Below, piece after piece: positions 25,751 through 36,800 of a stretch of DNA of 64,000 bases. The notes beneath the pieces are model-generated. The model saw nothing but the letters and a program-made list of their open reading frames with translations, made no database searches and had not been told where the DNA came from. Position 1 is the stretch's first letter. Each line of letters opens with the position of its first letter. Source of the stretch: Elysia chlorotica (Eukaryota > Mollusca > Gastropoda > Plakobranchidae). Made by a program: the position numbers and the translations under genes. The DNA lies in assembly GCA_003991915.1 (NCBI GenBank), contig RQTK01000138.1, forward strand, positions 124,001 through 188,000, given 5' to 3'.

Positions 25751-26315
25751 NNNNNNNNNNNNNNNNNNNNNNNNNNNNNNNNNNNNNNNNNNNNNNNNNN
25801 NNNNNNNNNNNNNNNNNNNNNNNNNNNNNNNNNNNNNNNNNNNNNNNNNNNNNNNNNNNNNNNNNNNNNNNNNNNNNNNNNNNNNNNNNNNNNNNNNNNN
25901 NNNNNNNNNNNNNNNNNNNNNNNNNNNNNNNNNNNNNNNNNNNNNNNNNNNNNNNNNNNNNNNNNNNNNNNNNNNNNNNNNNNNNNNNNNNNNNNNNNNN
26001 NNNNNNNNNNNNNNNNNNNNNNNNNNNNNNNNNNNNNNNNNNNNNNNNNNNNNNNNNNNNNNNNNNNNNNNNNNNNNNNNNNNNNNNNNNNNNNNNNNNN
26101 NNNNNNNNNNNNNNNNNNNNNNNNNNNNNNNNNNNNNNNNNNNNNNNNNNNNNNNNNNNNNNNNNNNNNNNNNNNNNNNNNNNNNNNNNNNNNNNNNNNN
26201 NNNNNNNNNNNNNNNNNNNNNNNNNNNNNNNNNNNNNNNNNNNNNNNNNNNNNNNNNNNNNNNNNNNNNNNNNNNNNNNNNNNNNNNNNNNNNNNNNNNN
26301 NNNNNNNNNNNNNNN
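25751..26315. other. Assembly gap (N)
   Basis: 565 undetermined bases. The left flank is an AAT array and the right flank starts with a C-rich run (ccaccccacccccttttttt), both typical of repeat-caused breaks. Any feature here is invisible. Confidence 0.99.
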
Positions 26316-27490
26316 CCACCCCACCCCCTTTTTTATTCCTTTGTTGACTCCCTTGGTGTAAGCTATTTTCTTGTGTTTTATTTAACAAACGAGCTCTGGC
26401 TGCTGTGATGCAGATGAGTAGTTGAGTACACTCTGTACGATGTCCGCAGGCTCAGTGCAATAGAATGATAACTATTTGCCTGGCATAACAACAGTAAATA
26501 GAAACATTTTTTTTCATCATATCTAAAGAGGGTAACTTGAGAAACTCGATGTGATTAACCTAGAGTTGAGATCGAAAGTTATAATTATTATAAGCTTAAG
26601 CTGTAAATAGATCTATATACTGAAGACATTTAAATTTAATCATTGTAGCCTAACTCATTATAAGCTGCACTGTTTGGATCTTTACATCTTTTAACATTGA
26701 TGCAGTCATTGTGCAATATCTGCAAAGCAAACTATCTAGACTACACATGCGAATTTGTTTTAAATTTAAAAAAAAGAAGGTGAAGGGTGCGTTTAAATAA
26801 AGATTGTAGTGTGTGGTGGCTAATGTAATGTATACACACAAGATGCAAAATTCTATATATCATAAGTACATGATCTTTTTGCATCGGTTTTGGTCTTATT
26901 TTTTTTATTTTTATATATTGCTACTTTTGTGATGATCAATAAAAACTAGTTTATTTCATCTATCTGTGCATCAAATTTCTAATAGGATTTATAAAGCTAA
27001 AACCTATTTGATCAGGACATTTTAAAATCTGAATACTTCTAAGTTGATTCCCTTTTTGTTTTTTTACATGTATAAATGTCCAATCATCACAAATGTTAGG
27101 CTACCACTTGCATTTTGACATCTATGATTACTCACTTATATGCCATAATTGTAGCTCTGTGAGAATATGAAATTTGTAGTCTTTCTACCTCAAGATTGCT
27201 ATTATATACTTGTCCAAATTTTGCTATACACATTATCTAGAGCATTTTTGTCCAAATTTTGCCATACGCTTTAGATCTATATATAGGCTAAGTGTTTTTG
27301 TTCCAATAAAGTTATTTGGATGGGCTGCAGAAGAAAACAAAAGATTCTCATAGTTTTTTTTTATAAAATACTTTTTCAAATCCTAAGCAAGATTACAGGG
27401 TTGTAATTTTAATGCTTCAGCTGTTTCAGGAACATCAAAATGATCATTTCCAATTATAAATTAAAAATATTTGCCATTATTTAACTACCA
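26316..27490. other. Intergenic stretch without recognisable genes
   Basis: AT-rich sequence. The only structure seen is a local duplication of ttgtccaaattttgc at about 27210 and 27249. No exon of the downstream phosphatase could be identified, although a 5' UTR exon may lie here or in the gap. Confidence 0.45.
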
Positions 27491-27499
27491 ATGTTACGA

Positions 27500-28160
27500 A
27501 GCACTTTGTAACATCACTATTCCTTTCCAGATTAGATTATTGCAATTATATATACTTCTAAGTGTCTTCCAGAAAAATTCATTTGCGAACTACAGTTAGT
27601 CCAAAATAATGCTGCAAGACTAGTCACAAAAAGGAAAAGAAAAGAACACATAACTCCTATTCTTAAGAAACTGCACTGGCTACCTGTCGGATAGAGACTA
27701 GAGTATAAATTGACTCTGCTTTATTATACTTATAAATCTTTCCATCCATCTGGAGGGAGAGAACAGACATGCACACGAAGCTATACGGGCCCCTTCCTGA
27801 GCTAGAGAAAACGGTAGCCTTCATTGCCCAGGCTGGGGTCAGAATTTTTAAGAGAGTGTTGGAGAACGAGAACAAGAAGAAGAAGACATGATACGTTATC
27901 AAAGTATTTGTCATAACATATATAAATTTTTATTAAGGCTTTAAGATCAATAAAATCATCTTCTGATGACATCAGTCTTATGATGCCTGTTATGAACCTG
28001 AAAAGTTATGGTGAAAGGGCTTTTAGCTGTGCAGGACCCAAAGTATGAAATAACACTCTTTCCTAATTTTTTTTTTTTTTAACATTATCATTATGTAAAG
28101 GGCATAGGGAAATCTCAAAGGGTGGGGATATGTGCTATATAAATGACCGTTGCTCAAATT
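27500..28160 (+). mobile_element. Degenerate LINE fragment (RT C-terminal region plus 3' end)
   Basis: Near 27590-27690 the + strand encodes LQLVQNNAARLVTKRKRKEH then ITPILKKLHWLPVG. This is the post-catalytic RT region of CR1/L2/jockey-group LINEs (LQ.VQNsAARLvt...H.TP.L..LHWLPV). Further on, NLKSYGERAFSCAGPK (about 27995-28045) matches the family's RAFSvaaPk.WN block. The end, ggggatatgtgctatataaa then tgaccgttgctc at 28125-28155, is like the usual LINE 3' terminus. It has in-frame stops and a diverged middle section (27760-27950). It is a 5'-truncated, inactive copy. Confidence 0.7.
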
Positions 28161-29008
28161 ATATTTTTTATATCTTTCATTTTTGTGCTGGAGGCACAAG
28201 AGTTTTGTAGGAGTCTGTGTGAGAGTAAGGTAATAAATTAATAAGACAACTGGTGTTTGCCTGCTTTGGTATTGTTGAAAATTGGCATGAAATTGAAAAT
28301 AATCAGCTGAAATATATTATATGTATCTTGTATTTTTCCCCTCAATTTCTCTTAATACAGTGAGACTATAAAGACACTTTGAATACAACTGATCAGTCCT
28401 GATTCAACCAACAACGTTTACTATTAGACATGGAAGGTGGGTGGTAGATGAAGAGCTGTTCAAATTAATTTGGTGTGTATGTTACATGTTTAGCTGTTTT
28501 GAACTCTTTATCGTGTCTAGCAGGATTGATATAGTCAGATGAAATGATAAGAGTTTATCAGGCTTGCGTAAATCAATCCTGTCCAGAGGGACCTGAAGAA
28601 TAGAAACTTATGTCAGAATATTTACATTCAAGCAAAGACATTTGCTGAAAACTAGGCACAACCTAAGGCTTATTTAACATTCTGTTTGGAGTACAAGACA
28701 CAGACATTTTGTTAAGGCTATGAAAAATTTAGTTGCATTGCCTCATAGACTAAGGAAAATTGAATGCTTGTTTGTTTCTTTTTTGTGTATGTGTGTGTGT
28801 GTTTTTGTTTATTTTAATTCTTCTCCTTCATTAAGCACACAAATCAAAGTTTTCACTGCTGTGATCACTTTTTTTTTATTATCAAAAAGTAAGCATAGAT
28901 GTTCTAAATTTGTAAATTTGTCAGTAAACAAACAAAATTAATATTAATTTGAGTGGTGCCTTTTTTCCATTAAAGTTTTTCCATTTTTAACAGGCATGAT
29001 ATGTTAAA
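28161..29008. other. Intergenic stretch without recognisable genes
   Basis: AT-rich. No ORF with a domain. It is the immediate upstream region of the DUSP19-like transcript and may contain its promoter, but no motif stands out. Confidence 0.4.
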
Positions 29009-29050
29009 ATAAGATAAGATAAACTTTTACTCATCCACAAGGGAAATATT
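29009..29050 (-). repeat. LINE-type 3' tail, second copy
   Basis: aagataagataaacttttac then tcatccacaagggaaat closely matches 313-360. It is a 5'-truncated insertion in minus orientation about 330 bp before the DUSP19 ATG. Confidence 0.5.
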
Positions 29051-29375
29051 GGTTGGATGCTATCAAACTATCAATTGTCTGCAATATATTATCAAATTCA
29101 TACTTCATGAATTATCTGCATGGATAAGTCATTGTCATGCTTTTATCATTTAGTACTAATGCTTTAAATATGACATGCAGTATATTAAACTAAAGTGTTT
29201 TAAAAAATACCAAGCTCAGTACATTCCTATTATGTCCTATGTTTAATTGACATTTTAAAATATACATATATATATATATATTTTTTTTTTTTAATGGCTT
29301 TCTTTTCTACAGATTTTGACATGCAAGCATTGTAGGTGACATTTTTGTATAAATTTTTTAACTGGCTAGTAAATT

Positions 29376-30734
29376 ATGGCAGGTCAAGGAATGAAACCAC
29401 CCCCTCTAAAATTGACAGATTTAAAATCTTTTGACAAAAATGCTCTACGTAAAACTGAAACTATCATCACACATGCTGATGGAAGTCGTGTAATCGAAGG
29501 AAAAGACGATAAAGGAATTGCTTATCGGCGTCCATCTGCATCCAGTCAACATGGCTTTGTGTTGGATACGGCAGAAGATTTACAAGTGGCGGAGGTTAGA
29601 CCATTTTTGCTAATGGGTGAGTGACATCTTACTTTCATTGTACATGTTTTTAAAATAATTGTTGCTGGGGCTTGCTTTGAAAGTTTTAAAAAACCTCACA
29701 AACATTACTAAATATTCATAACTTCCTTTCTCACATTTTCTTTTCTCAATGAAATATTTAGATAGGGGTCGAGTGCGACTTTTAAAAAAGTCCACATTTA
29801 ACATTTTCTTTTTTTGTTTTAATTTGAAAATATGTGGACCCCAAGTTGTTTTTGAAGATTTTGCACAATTTTGTCTCTTCTGAGTCTTCTACTCTTCACT
29901 TTGACATTGAACTTTGATCCGATAAGAATGTGCCTTAAAAGTCCCCTTCTTTGAACTCTAGTTTGTGTTTAATTAGTACTTTATGATTTATTTTATCTAT
30001 TGTGTTTTCCCTCAAGTAATAAGTTACTCATTAGAACAGAAAAAACCTGATAAATTAAACTTTTGTTATCGTGATATTAAAGATGGCAATGTTATTCCTA
30101 TGCTAAAACAAATTAGAGGTAGGAGAGTTTATAATAAGGACACAATTATGATTGAATAAATTATTCAAGTAAAAAATACAATTGAGAATGATAGTCTTTC
30201 TTAAGTACATGTAGAGATAACTGCATGATTCAACATGCTACGCAGCTTTATATGAAATTTATTAGTGTAACTTGAATGACATTTCTGTTAAACTTTTTAT
30301 ATTATGAATTAACTGTTTCGTTCTCAGGATCACAAGATGCAGCCCACGATATGGAGACCTTGAAGAAATATGGTGTGACTCATATTTTAAATGTGGCAAC
30401 AGGAATCGAAAATATGTTTCCCCACGATTTTGTTTACCAAACACAAGAAATTCGAGATCTTCCAGAGTTTCCAATATTTCATGGATTTCAAAGAGCAATA
30501 AGTTTCATAGACCAGTGTAAAGAATCGAACGGCCGTGTTCTTGTTCACTGCAACGCAGGAATTTCTAGATCAGCTGCCATTGTTATGGCTTATCTCATAC
30601 AAACTGAAGGAATGAATGTCAATGATGCCTTTTCCTACTTACGTTCAAAACGTCCAGCAACATGTCCAAATCCTGGATTTCTCATTCAGTTAGAAAATTT
30701 GCACTCTACCTTATACACTAAACCTAAAACTTGA
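29376..30734 (+). CDS. DUSP19: Dual-specificity protein phosphatase 19-like
   Basis: Two coding exons, 29376-29616 and 30328-30734, join in phase (G|GA) to give 215 residues; human DUSP19 is about 217 as I recall. A splice acceptor at 29311-29312 shows that the start lies inside an exon with 63 bp of 5' UTR, so at least one upstream non-coding exon exists. Residues 1-80 form the variable N-terminus that ends RPFLLMG. SQDAAHD (from 82) opens the DSPc domain, as in DUSP19. D124 in DLPE is the likely general acid, and VHCNAGISRSAA holds catalytic C155 and the phosphate-binding loop arginine. PATCPNPGFLIQL closes the domain. No kinase-binding CH2 domain is present, consistent with atypical DUSPs. 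In mammals DUSP19 (SKRP1) acts on the MKK7-JNK pathway; that role here is by homology. Confidence 0.92.
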
Positions 30735-31229
30735 AATAACAACAAGAAACAGGGATGGGGTAGTATTTTCTTGTAACGTTTTGATGTTCTATTTATCATT
30801 TTTAGATTCTTTTAAGGTGTCATGGTAAAAGCAGCCTTAAAACTATTCTTTTTTTTGTTCGTCGAAAAAAAAATACAGTATTATTGTTCAGGGGCAGCCA
30901 TTTCTTCATTTGTATATCTCAAATGTAGAATTTGTATTTTAAATCCCACAAAATATAAGATATTGGCAACTCTATTTTGCATGCATACCAAGTTATTATA
31001 GACCTCTACAGCTTTTTATTCATCATTGTTTTTATTGAAAAAGAGCGTAGTGAGTCATCAAATTTATGACTTTAAAAGGTTGCAATACCATTTATTGATG
31101 TAACTTAAAGGAAAATTAAGTCTCTTCCTGCATCAATCTGAATATGATTAATTTGTATTAAATTTAATAATTTAAATTGTTTTTAAGTTTATAAGTAAAC
31201 ATGAAATCAACAGTGTTGTTAGGTCTTAT

Positions 31230-31235
31230 AATAAA
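31230..31235 (+). promoter_or_regulatory. Candidate DUSP19 polyadenylation signal
   Basis: AATAAA about 495 bp after the TGA. The intervening sequence has AT-rich 3' UTR character. The choice among nearby AT-rich hexamers is uncertain. Confidence 0.35.
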
Positions 31236-31514
31236 TATATAATATATGTAAATGTATAACATGATGATGAAATATTAATTACAAAAGAATGTGCTTCCCT
31301 TGCCAGATGTGATTTTTAAAGTATCAAATTTTCTTTAGTCTTTGAAAAAAAGTTATAAGCAAAAGAAAAAAAAGCAACAACTCAGGGCATTTTAGTTTCA
31401 CTCTGTCTGTTATAATTTTCCAGATTCAATTTATTTTAACTGTAAGAATAATATTAATGAAGACAATGTTTTCTCCTGTTAGCAAAATTTGTTTTGTGTC
31501 GAGTGTCGGTCCAT

Positions 31515-31740
31515 TATCATAGCTGCCAACCAGTATGTATAATACGTATTTGATCTCCCAAGTACGTCCGTCGGTATCTGGTTGAAAAAAATATGTCTTT
31601 AACGGTCCAGCTAAAAATTGGGGGTTTTGTCGATCAGTCAGTACTTGCTGCCATTTTTCGGCAACAAAACTCGGTTAGCTTAGCCGTTTAATAGGCCCAT
31701 ACACCTTTTTTTACATCTCATAAGTACCCTATGCCTCGTG
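31515..31740 (+). repeat. Dispersed repeat, copy 1 (relative of the one in SNRNP200 intron 16)
   Basis: It shares an ordered series of blocks with 62455-62720: agctgcc near the start, gtatctggttgaaaaaa, agctaaaaat, gtcgatc, ttgctgccattttt, cggttagc, agccgtt and tctcataag. Blocks are diverged by substitutions and small indels. No coding capacity. The class is undetermined. Confidence 0.6.
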
Positions 31741-33028
31741 GCACTGGGATCATCTGAGCCTGTAATCAACTTGTAGATAACCCTTCACTGGCGGCTCTTT
31801 TCCATAAAATATGCGTAAATAGTGTAACACTATACAGTCAATTATGCTTCCGCGGCTGACGATCTGTCCATCTGGGAATCCCCTGGCTTTGCTTACTGGT
31901 GCTAGTCAAAGAGTTTGTTTCCAAGAATCTCATTCCAAGACTGATACAAACGCAACTCCAAACAAACCTATTTGTCGTTCTGAAGTGGAATTGCATCTGG
32001 TGAAGTTGAATCTAAATCTAGACTGTAGCTTTTTATACTAAATCTAGCTGATATCCGATGGTATTGGTCTAGATCTAATTCTGTGATATAAAAATCGGGA
32101 AATAGATACATTTACATTGTCAATGACAATGGTGTTAAGGTGTCAAAGCCTGGATGTTGCTGACGTGATGTTTCGACACTGAGGTAAACATCAACAAAAA
32201 TTAACAAAACAAAAAAGCGCATTTATAAAACAACACTAGTCCATTGCATAGTTTTGAAAGTTATAGTTAAACTTGGGTTTAGGTCAATATTGAGAACTGA
32301 ACCTAATGAGCTAGGCCATCGACTATGTTGGCCGTGACCAATCGCGCTAAAACCTAAACATCTGTATTTGCTTTCTCAAAAGTTGACAGCTATGCATATT
32401 AGTATTTTAACATAAATCAATAACTATTTAAATTCGAAATGTAAAACTGTAACGAATGTATTCCTCGGTTGGATGCATTTAGTTAAATGTAGAAAAGCTT
32501 CTGAGATCTAAATATATATTTTCATAATACAAAATATTTATTCCTTTAGCATAGCTATGTCACTTGATTACACATTGATAAAGATGTGCTAAATGAATAT
32601 TTCTGAGGCTATTTATCTTTGGCTAATGTTCAGTTCTTATGTGCTCCCCTTTTAAATGCTTCTTTTTTTTAAATGGCATGTGGACTGTGGACGCATTGGG
32701 GTTGCTTGCTTATACTGGGAGTCATTGTTTCTAGTGGCTGAGTTTTGAACTCATTTCAAGTGGTAGCATTTTTTATTTTGAATAAGCGAGGATATGTCTT
32801 ACCTGCTCTGCGCAAAGTAAAACTTTGACTCAAAGCATGTCTTATCCTTTATCACATGTGACAATTTCTCTCATTTTGATATAGATCTCTCATAAAGGCT
32901 GGGAATGGTACGGAAATATGCCCAGAGCTGTTTTATTCCCTCTACCGTCTAATATAATGAAGAAAATGATCTTGTGATAGATGCTTTGCTTTGATGTTAC
33001 ATGTATTGTTAAGTAACTAATAGTACAT
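31741..33028. other. Intergenic stretch without recognisable genes
   Basis: AT-rich sequence. A 65-codon frame at 31844 has no recognisable domain. No clear repeat was seen. Confidence 0.45.
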
Positions 33029-33312
33029 TGAGTTGAATTAAGTTGATTGCATAACGTCCAACGTCAGCACTACATAGGCTATATTGTGGATGGCTCCCAA
33101 GACTAACATCTCACAATTTTACGTGTTCAGATAGAAGACAAAGACAGAGACAAAGCCAGGATGCCTAGACTCCTGCCTCAGCTGCTCACATTATACTGAC
33201 ACCGACCCAACCAGTAGGGGACAAAATTGGTCAAATAAATTTTATTGGGGATTTTAACTGGGGACCTCCCGGTTAAGAGAGCGGCATTATACTCTTTTAG
33301 CCAGTCTGCCCC
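33029..33312 (-). repeat. SINE copy, minus orientation, near full length
   Basis: Reverse complement of the SINE at 53585. The tail tgagttgaattaagttgatt and then acgtccaacgtcagc comes first, followed by cacaattttacgtg and the core tgacaccgacccaaccagta; the tRNA-like head with a box-B relic (near ggggacctcccggtt) lies at the right. Confidence 0.7.
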
Positions 33313-33658
33313 CAACTGATAGTGCATTAGGTTTTAATGTTTATGAATGATTAGACACTTTTGAAATTTGAAATATAAAATTTGCTAAATGTATGAAATG
33401 TACGCTTTTCTTGTCATATCTTGTTCCTAAAAAAATATCCTTACTAAGTGTTTTGTATATTACAGTCATTCCTTATTAATCTACATGTACATGCATACAT
33501 TTGTAACATTTTCTCAGGATTTTGTATCCATTTTAAATGTTCTTTCTATTCTGTTTTACATTTTAATTTATTCTCTATTGTGTTTTTTGGTATTTTGAGA
33601 TAGTGAGTTAGCAAGTTTTCTCAAAGTGTAAATTTAATGTTTGCAGCAAGGCTCTAAA

Positions 33659-33866
33659 GTGGATTATTTGCAACACTAAGGTCTCACAATTTTATGTGCT
33701 GCCACACATAGACGATTCGAGGATACCAGGATTCCTGTCTCAGCCAGTCACATAATACTGACATGGTCTCAACCAGTATGAGCCAAAATCGGACAAATAC
33801 ATTTTTTCTGAATGGATTTTGAACAAGGACCTTCTGATTGGAAAAAAGCTCTACTAATTCTGCCCG
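33659..33866 (-). repeat. SINE copy, minus orientation, diverged
   Basis: aaggtctcacaattttatgt gctgccacac, then cctgtctcagccagtcacat and ctcaaccagta, match the family core in reverse. It is more diverged than the copy 350 bp to its left. The two are in the same orientation. Confidence 0.65.
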
Positions 33867-33869
33867 AAG

Positions 33870-36800
33870 GAAATGGGGAGTGGAGTTGGAGGGTTTATTA
33901 CTTAAATCTCTCTCTAGAGGACCAATATGACTTGTTGTGGATTTGATAAAAAAGTGTAGGAAATATGCGCAGTGTTTTGGATATTTTTTTAATAATTAAT
34001 GCCTTAGAGCTCATAAGAAAATACCTCTAAAATTGTTTTAAATAATAGTAATTAAAAATAAAACACCAATATATACAGATAAGAAAACTCACAAATTTGT
34101 ACACATTTTTATATACCTGTCTCTGCGTGGGTGAAAATTATAATGCTGTGGTAAGTCAAAATTTGCAACATTTTTAACTTATGACTTTTAATAGTTGGTG
34201 TGAGGACATGTTTATAATGGATAGAAACTTCAAATGCAGGAAACATCATTAGATAGTAGAATCCTATGTGTTTTGTACCATGCACACAGATTCAGCTTCT
34301 GCCTGGAATCCTGGAATACCTTGAAATTGATACATTAATATACCCAAATATGTAAAACAGCTAGTAGTAGTACAGCTGTATTTTTTTCTTGTATAACTAT
34401 AAACTTTGTACGGCGTTTACATCACCAGCATGTATAAGTGTCTATAAGTGTCTTCAGAGTGGTAATTAATTTTTGGTCATTGTAAATATGTGTATTGGGA
34501 AGTTTTAATATCATCTGGCATTTTTTTAATGTTGAATTAAACAAATCAATTCACAAGAACATATTGAAAAATAACTCTTTTTTTAATTATATCAGTTTTC
34601 CTTTTCATTTAACTGAATCTGCTGAAAAAAAATGTGTAAACGTCAACTGTACAAGAAATTGTCCAATTCCTAATCTATTTTTTTTCACACGACTAAAGGT
34701 TACCAATGTCAAACAAAAGTTTTAGGTGTGCTGCCCTGTGGGAATTCATAGCTGCTATTATTATATTTATCTTAAACTTCCATTATGATATTGAATGTTT
34801 AAAATGGGTATTATCTGTAACTTATAAATTTAGATTTTACAAAATTCATTATTTTTTTTAGTATTTTTTATAATCTTATTCCTGCACATAGACTATTTCT
34901 GATGATCTTCCTAAAAGTATAAATTAAATTTCTTGTTTGTTATTCATTGTTATTTATGGTGTCATTTGAAGCACCTGAAAATTTCAGTACATGTACCTGT
35001 GGCCTCCCTGGCTTCGTGGCTAGTAATGTTTAAACAATTTATTGTATTAAAAAAATTCATTAACTAATTGAGTTGAGATTAATGGGTTTTTTTTACCCAA
35101 TAAAGTGACTGAAAATATTTCAGTGTTTATGAAAAGTTGTTTTGTTTCGTGTTTTTTTTTTGTAACTTTCATTACAATTTACATATTAAAAAAGGTTTTT
35201 CCTTGGATCCACTTTAGAAACGATTCTTCCTCATATAATGAAGGTGGTTGATCTCAAAAGATTAGGGCTTCTATAATAAATTATTGAATTCATTTAAACA
35301 TTCTGACGAAAATTCGATAATGGCTGATTTCTTTCATTGCAGAGATTTGTCATAGGAAACGTAAATGTTTTAAGCAAGCTCCTTTTTTCTTTAAAACAGT
35401 TTCTGTTTGAGGTTTTAACAATTGTTAATTTGTCAAACTGAAAAAAAAGTTAGGGAGATAAGTATTATTCTGAGCAAGCAAAACCTTCCAAGCAGTGGGA
35501 TTCTGCAGATAGGATCTTATTTTTATTATTTATCTTTACTGTTTGCTCTTTACCAATTATTTTATTGACAAGTTTGCTAACCACATTTGAAGTGTGAGTT
35601 GGCTGAAATAATGAAGTGATTATTGAACAAAAAAGACTACAGTTGCATCTTAAATCAAGTTTTAAAACTCTTAGGAGGGGTTTTGCAGAATAAAAATTTC
35701 CCCAAACAATTTAGTGCACCAAATAATCCTTAAGGTCAAATTCCATCCATCCATTCATCAAGTACCAATGCCTTGTAGTGTTGGCAATCAGTCCATTATA
35801 GCTTCTGGTTTTCTTTCAGGTGCACTTCGTTTCAATTACTGCAGTTGTCATAAGACGCCCCACTTATTCTTTTCTCATCATCTGTCTAAATAATTGCTTG
35901 GTGTCTATGAATTGTAAGGGTAATCTTTTTATTTTAGCTTCCTGTAGGACTGTTTCATTAGACTTCTTTGCTGATCCTGAGCATTCTTCTGAGAAACCAA
36001 ATTTCAACTGCCTCTAGTTTCAGTCAAGGAGATGCATTTGTTTGTCAAATTTAAAGAAACAAAATTCCTACATTGAATAGTGGCAGCAGGCAATAACGTT
36101 TTTGGAGATGATTTAATTTAATTTAAATAAGTTATGGATCTTTGGTTGTAAAGAGAAAAAAAGAGTATTTTAAATTGTTATTCATTTAAAGAAACATTAT
36201 AAACTAGCATTGAAATAGGAATGGGAACAAAAAATTCAAATGTGCACACACCTGTATATCTATTGTGGCTACAATATAGCTAAACGCGAGGCTTCAAATA
36301 TTAGTGTAAAAGAAACTTTTAATTTAAATAAAAAGATGCTTGGTAAATAGATATAACAAAAAGTTAAACCTCATGAAAAATCAAGTGTCTTTTTCGCGTT
36401 TGCTATAAAGTAGAAAATAAGCTGATATATATTATATAGTATACTTCTACAAAGAATTGTTAATCAGGAAGGACAATAAGAAGACATTTATTTCCAATAA
36501 TTGGAGGGATAAAAAGTCCATATAGGCCTACCTTTGAAATGTCTAGTAGGTGTACATGTTCTCTATTGCACTTTGAATAATTTCATTACATTAGAATTAG
36601 ATTGCATATTTTGAAGAGGTCACAGTGCAACAATTCACAAGTTATCAATAACTAAAATTGGTCATCAACAAAAGACTGAGAAGGTCATAAGTAATCTACC
36701 TAGCAAAATATGTGTACCTGTTCTTTTGTTTAAATAGTAGTTTGCAATTAAAATCAGAAATTTAGAGGCTTTTTTTAGTCCTGTGGAAATCACAAGATAA

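Noticed and set aside
25617-26408. Long frames of 224-261 codons
   Set aside because: They run through the N gap and the AAT array; the length is an artefact of undetermined bases.
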